In this document: piece after piece, positions 60,793-64,000 of the stretch
Layout: the number at the start of each line of letters is the position of its first letter
Position numbering within the stretch: position 1 is the stretch's first letter
Origin: an uncultured Ilyobacter sp.
Lineage (GTDB): Bacteria; Fusobacteriota; Fusobacteriia; Fusobacteriales; Fusobacteriaceae
Reading direction: 5' to 3'
Assembly (NCBI RefSeq): GCF_963668515.1
Contig: NZ_OY764866.1
Location: forward strand, 372,001-436,000
DNA: 64,000 nt
The notes under the pieces: model-generated
What the model was told of the DNA's origin: nothing
The model's input: only the letters and a program-made list of their open reading frames with translations
The model's database searches: none
Made by a program: the position numbers and the translations under genes

Positions 60793-62172
60793 ATGGAAAG
60801 AAGATTTAAACTTATTAATGAAAAGGATATAAAAAGTAAGGGTGACTATGTCCTGTACTGGATGCAGGGGAGCCAGAGGACGAGATACAACCACTGTCTA
60901 GAGTATGGGGTGATAAGAGCCAACGGGATGAAAAAACCTCTCATAGTTGTTTTTAATCTTGTAGACTGCTATCCTGATGCCAATGAGAGGCATTACTCTT
61001 TTATGCTTGAGGGACTGAGCGATGTTAAAAAAGCCCTTGAAGCCAGGAAAATAGAATTTTATATTCTTCACGGGGACATGGTAGAAAATATAATAAAGGC
61101 AGCCCAAGATGCAGTATTTTTAATATGTGATAAGGGGTATATGAATATCCAGAAAAAATGGAGGTCTGAAATAAGCTCAAAGATAAAATGTCAGGCTGTG
61201 GAGATAGACACCAACCTTGTGGTACCGGTGGAAGAGGCATCACAGAAAGAAGAGTATGCTGCAAGGACAATAAGGGAAAAGATCAAAAGGCAGCTAGATG
61301 AATTTTTATATGATTTTGAAAAAGTAAAATACTCGGTTAATAGGGGTTATAACAAGAAGTTTTGTTTTTATGAGAATAATTTAAATAAAGATATAGATAA
61401 CATAGGTAAGGTTCTTGAAAATATGAAACTAGACAAGAGTGTTTCCAAGTCTTCTTTTTTTTACGGAGGAGAAATCGAGGCCAAGAAAAGGCTGGAGAAA
61501 TTTATAGAGATAAAACTAGATAGCTATAGCGAAAAAAACAGTGATCCCGGAGAGGATAATGTATCAAAACTTTCTCCCTATCTGCATTTTGGAAATATAT
61601 CTCCTGTGGAGATAGCACTGGAATTATTGAAGGTCAAAAATGAAATTAATAGTGGGAGTATAGAGGATTTTTTGGAGGAGCTTATAATAAGAAGGGAGCT
61701 TTCCCACAACTTCATATATTATAATGAAGGATATGATAAATGGGAGGGAATAAGCTACCCATGGGCATATGAAACTTTAGAAAAACATCTGACTGATAAA
61801 AGGGAAAATATATATAGCTTGGAAAAACTGGAAAAATACGAAACTCATGACATATACTGGAATGCAGCACAAAAAGAGATGGTGATCACTGGGTTTATGC
61901 ACGGATATATGAGGATGTACTGGTGCAAAAAAATCCTAGAGTGGAGTAAGACTCCAAAAGAGGCCTACGAAAGAACTATATATCTGAATAATAAGTATTT
62001 CCTAGACGGAAGAGACCCCAACTCATATACAGGGGTGGCCTGGTGTTTTGGTAAACATGACAGGGCCTGGAAGGAACGGGATATATTTGGAAAGATAAGG
62101 TATATGAATTTTGAGGGTCTCAGAAGGAAATTTGATATGGATAAATATGTAAAAGGTATAGAAAAACTTTGA
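60793..62172 (+). CDS. phr: Class II deoxyribodipyrimidine (CPD) photolyase
   Basis: A 460-residue class II photolyase that repairs cyclobutane pyrimidine dimers with light, using FAD. The N-terminal domain has YVLYWMQGSQRTRYNHCLEY and HYSFMLEGLSDVKKALEARK. The FAD domain has LSPYLHFGNISPVEIALELL near residue 260, ELIIRRELSHNFIYYNEGYD near residue 296 and the class II hallmark NNKYFLDGRDPNSYTGVAWC followed by FGKHDRAW near residue 400. ATG 60793 is chosen because GAGGG is 7 nt upstream. It is flanked on both sides by copies of an intergenic repeat. Confidence 0.95.
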   Translation: MERRFKLINEKDIKSKGDYVLYWMQGSQRTRYNHCLEYGVIRANGMKKPLIVVFNLVDCYPDANERHYSFMLEGLSDVKKALEARKIEFYILHGDMVENIIKAAQDAVFLICDKGYMNIQKKWRSEISSKIKCQAVEIDTNLVVPVEEASQKEEYAARTIREKIKRQLDEFLYDFEKVKYSVNRGYNKKFCFYENNLNKDIDNIGKVLENMKLDKSVSKSSFFYGGEIEAKKRLEKFIEIKLDSYSEKNSDPGEDNVSKLSPYLHFGNISPVEIALELLKVKNEINSGSIEDFLEELIIRRELSHNFIYYNEGYDKWEGISYPWAYETLEKHLTDKRENIYSLEKLEKYETHDIYWNAAQKEMVITGFMHGYMRMYWCKKILEWSKTPKEAYERTIYLNNKYFLDGRDPNSYTGVAWCFGKHDRAWKERDIFGKIRYMNFEGLRRKFDMDKYVKGIEKL

Positions 62173-62236
62173 TATATCAATCTAAGTTGCTCTTTTATTT
62201 TAAATTAAAGTATTGAATTTATTCGCAAACCTGTGT

Positions 62237-62881
62237 TACTTTCTTTTCTTGATAAAAGAAAGTAACCAAAGAAAATCAAGAATTTTCAAATGTCTAGGAA
62301 GTAGATATTTCTTTTATCGCCTTTGTGAGCTACAGTCCTCGGTTCCCTGCTCATCCACTGGATAAGGTGTTTCATAGTCGCTGACGCTCCTTGAACTCCC
62401 TTAACTTATTCTGTAGAACGGCTGAGTGCAGGTTCTTTCCTGTATAAGCCCTGCGACTTGAAAATTCAAAAAACAGGAAATGATATAAGCCTAAATTAAA
62501 AACATGTGCATAGTTATCTTAATTTTTGACTATTCTTAACGCTGATTTTGTCAATGGCAAGGGAAAAGGGATAAAAAACCTCTCGCAAAAAAAAACATTT
62601 ATAGTTTTGCTTTTAATTCTGTGAAACTCCCTCTTTTTATCTGCGTCCTCTGTGACCAAAAGATTTTGTTATTATTCGTGTTAATTTCCCTATCTTTTAT
62701 TGGTGTTCATTCGTGATAAAATCTTTTGACTTTAATATCGCTCTCCTCGTGATACTCTCTTCTTTTCTCTGTGACCAAAAGGTTTTATCCTTATTCGTGT
62801 TAATTTCCTTATCTTTTATTAGTGTCCATTCGTGACAAAATCTTTTGACTCTAATATTCTTGTAAATTCAGTAATTTATTA
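62237..62881. repeat. Intergenic repeat block right of the photolyase gene
   Basis: It opens with a perfect 12-bp hairpin (TTACTTTCTTTT/AAAAGAAAGTAA, 62237-62266). A locally GC-richer stretch (about 62320-62460) with no open frame follows. Then the block at 62532-62740 repeats 60385-60600, and its last part recurs a third time at 62769-62881. No gene is credible in this 770-bp gap. Confidence 0.8.
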
Positions 62882-62939
62882 GAATTTCTTTAAGTAGCAA
62901 ATTGAGTTATATTAGGATATTGAAATATAGGGGGTAAAA

Positions 62940-63860
62940 ATGGAAAATGTCTATACTGAAAAAATAAAAATTGGTATGTCATCATGTATGTACGGAGCTA
63001 GGGTGAGGTACAACAGTAAAGGCTGGGAGATGCTAGGATACCTTCATAGAGAGCGTTCAAATTATCTCTGGACTCCTGTGTGCCCAGAAGTAATGAGTGG
63101 AATGGGTGTTCCTAGATCTCCCATAAGGCTCGTGGGAGGAAACGGTGAAGACTTCTGGATAGGAAATGCGAGGGTTAAAAACAGAGAGGGGAGAGATGTC
63201 ACCTCTATGCTCGGAAAGGGTGCTTTGGCATGCTATGAAACCCTCGAAAGAGCAGAGGTAGACGCCTATATATTCATGGAGGGAAGCCCTAGTTGCGGGG
63301 TATATAGGACTACTCTGAAAAACCAGAGACTGGGGAAGCCGCCTGGGATATTTGGGGCACTTCTTTTAAACAGGGGATATTTCCTTATACCTGCTCAGGA
63401 CCTTCAGAGCCCTGTGAAGTGGTGGGACTGGAGAAGGAGACTCACCGCCTTTGTCTGGCTGAAAAAACAAGAGGTCACTCAGGTGAAAGACCTCTACGAA
63501 GTTTGGCATATCTTGAAATTTCTGTGTCAGGAACTTGATGAAAAAAGTGCAAGGGATCTGGGGCACAGGATAGGAAGTTTTAAGCAAGATGTAGGAGAGG
63601 AAGTTGTTGCAGAGGTTAAGAATGAAATTTTTGAAATTTTGAGGAAGCCCTCTGACGTGAAAAGGGTGAAGCAGTGGTTGTGGAAAAACTATACCCATCT
63701 AAAAAAATCCAAGGGGATAAGTATAGAGGATGTGTGTTCTCCTGAAGTCCTTAGAAACATGACACATATTGCAGAAGAGATGATACATGTTGAGATAGAG
63801 TCGAGAGATAAGGGCCTTATCTTTGGGAGTTCTCCTATAAACTACAAACCCTCTAGATAA
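62940..63860 (+). CDS. DUF523 (TudS-like) plus DUF1722 (YbgA-like) fusion protein
   Basis: A 306-residue two-domain protein. The N-terminal DUF523 half has conserved cysteines in GMSSCMYGARVRYNSKGWEM (residue 12), WTPVCPEVMSGMGVPRSPIR (near residue 43) and FMEGSPSCGVYRTTL (near residue 111), as in the [Fe-S]-dependent thiouracil desulfurase group. The C-terminal half (from about residue 165: WRRRLTAFVWLKKQEVTQVK) is DUF1722, also known as YbgA. In several bacteria DUF1722 lies beside or is fused near photolyase; here the photolyase gene is upstream. GGGGG precedes the ATG. A role in damaged or thiolated nucleobase metabolism is inferred. Confidence 0.87.
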   Translation: MENVYTEKIKIGMSSCMYGARVRYNSKGWEMLGYLHRERSNYLWTPVCPEVMSGMGVPRSPIRLVGGNGEDFWIGNARVKNREGRDVTSMLGKGALACYETLERAEVDAYIFMEGSPSCGVYRTTLKNQRLGKPPGIFGALLLNRGYFLIPAQDLQSPVKWWDWRRRLTAFVWLKKQEVTQVKDLYEVWHILKFLCQELDEKSARDLGHRIGSFKQDVGEEVVAEVKNEIFEILRKPSDVKRVKQWLWKNYTHLKKSKGISIEDVCSPEVLRNMTHIAEEMIHVEIESRDKGLIFGSSPINYKPSR

Positions 63861-63885
63861 AAGAGGGCTTGTAGTTTTTTTATTA
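63839..63885 (+). terminator. Terminator overlapping the stop codon of the DUF523-DUF1722 gene
   Basis: A roughly 16-bp stem with one mismatch (about 63839-63854 with 63863-63878) spans the TAA (63858-63860) in its loop and runs into a T tract. After it, 63886-64000 is A/T-rich with no complete gene. Confidence 0.82.
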
Positions 63886-64000
63886 TTCTAATTTTGATAA
63901 TCTTAAAGAGTCTTTCTGATTTTTAAAAAGTAGTATTTAAAAAGGCTCATCTCAACTATGGCTATTTTTATTCCATTTCCATCTTCTACAATTTTATAGA

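Noticed and set aside
62320-62460. GC-richer stretch right of the photolyase gene as a possible structured RNA or gene
   Set aside because: No open frame, promoter or clear conserved fold could be shown. It is treated as part of the repeat block.
1-64000. CRISPR arrays, prophage or known defence systems
   Set aside because: No regularly spaced repeats, cas, phage structural, or recognised defence gene families were seen on either strand.

Overview
The window reads as chromosomal DNA from a low-GC, anaerobic, fermentative, outer-membrane-bearing bacterium. The closest fit is the Fusobacteria (Ilyobacter/Propionigenium-like): AT-rich codon use, strong GGAGG ribosome binding sites, lipoprotein binding proteins, butyrate-type acyl-CoA chemistry and tripartite carboxylate import occur together. 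The species is inferred, not proven. Ilyobacter polytropus, known to ferment 3-hydroxybutyrate, would suit the gene content. There are no rRNA genes, CRISPR arrays or prophages.

Layout. (1) 1-2081: end of a class I fumarase (alpha tail, beta subunit) and a malic enzyme, then a complete tRNA-Thr(GGT) unit with promoter and terminator. (2) 2142-4685: an IS4/IS701-type element split by an IS3-type element; both are broken. (3) 4727-7486: a DUF3870 gene that may be leaderless, a hairpin, a beta-keto acid cleavage enzyme (BKACE) and an AtoE-type transporter. (4) 7500-9807: two degenerate IS256 copies fused between one pair of 36-bp inverted repeats. (5) 9821-20019: a C4 acid module. The minus-strand genes are CoA-transferase (atoD, atoA), thiolase, SDR reductase, MaoC/PhaJ hydratase, acyl-CoA dehydrogenase and EtfBA. 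A TetR regulator and a second AtoE transporter follow. A shared 16-bp motif lies upstream of both atoD and atoE. Together these would import 3-hydroxybutyrate/acetoacetate/crotonate-type acids, activate them with CoA, cleave some to acetyl-CoA and reduce the rest to butyryl-CoA, apparently through the (R)-3-hydroxybutyryl-CoA isomer.

(6) 20815-33226: myo-inositol catabolism. iolC, iolJ and a sugar ABC transporter run on the minus strand; iolD, iolE, iolG, iolR, iolB and an iolI/iolE-like gene run on the plus strand. The divergent control region carries repeated GAAYCAAAACGAA boxes. No iolA is present. (7) 33391-34754: a YczE/YitT-like membrane protein and a compact transcription unit for a 24-residue hydrophobic peptide. 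(8) 34797-51489: a polyuronate (most likely alginate oligosaccharide) locus with an AlgQ-like binding lipoprotein, a MATE transporter, three signal-less heparinase II/III-fold lyases, KduD, KdgF, a probable DEH-reductase-type SDR, a sodium:solute symporter, a LacI repressor and a membrane-anchored AraC regulator. The lyases would act in the cytoplasm on imported oligomers, and KdgF plus SDR/KduD would feed KDG metabolism encoded elsewhere.

(9) 51899-58908: a GntR/FCD regulator, a tandem universal-stress-like protein, a complete TctCBA transporter, a GlcG/HbpS-like protein and an iron-type alcohol dehydrogenase. Shared promoter boxes tie these together; the substrate is unknown, and this is the best candidate for an undescribed system. 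(10) 59509-63885: a small von Willebrand A protein, a class II photolyase flanked by intergenic repeats, and a DUF523-DUF1722 protein. A roughly 90-bp dispersed repeat with a hairpin occurs at three places (about 20.1, 34.7 and 58.9 kb).
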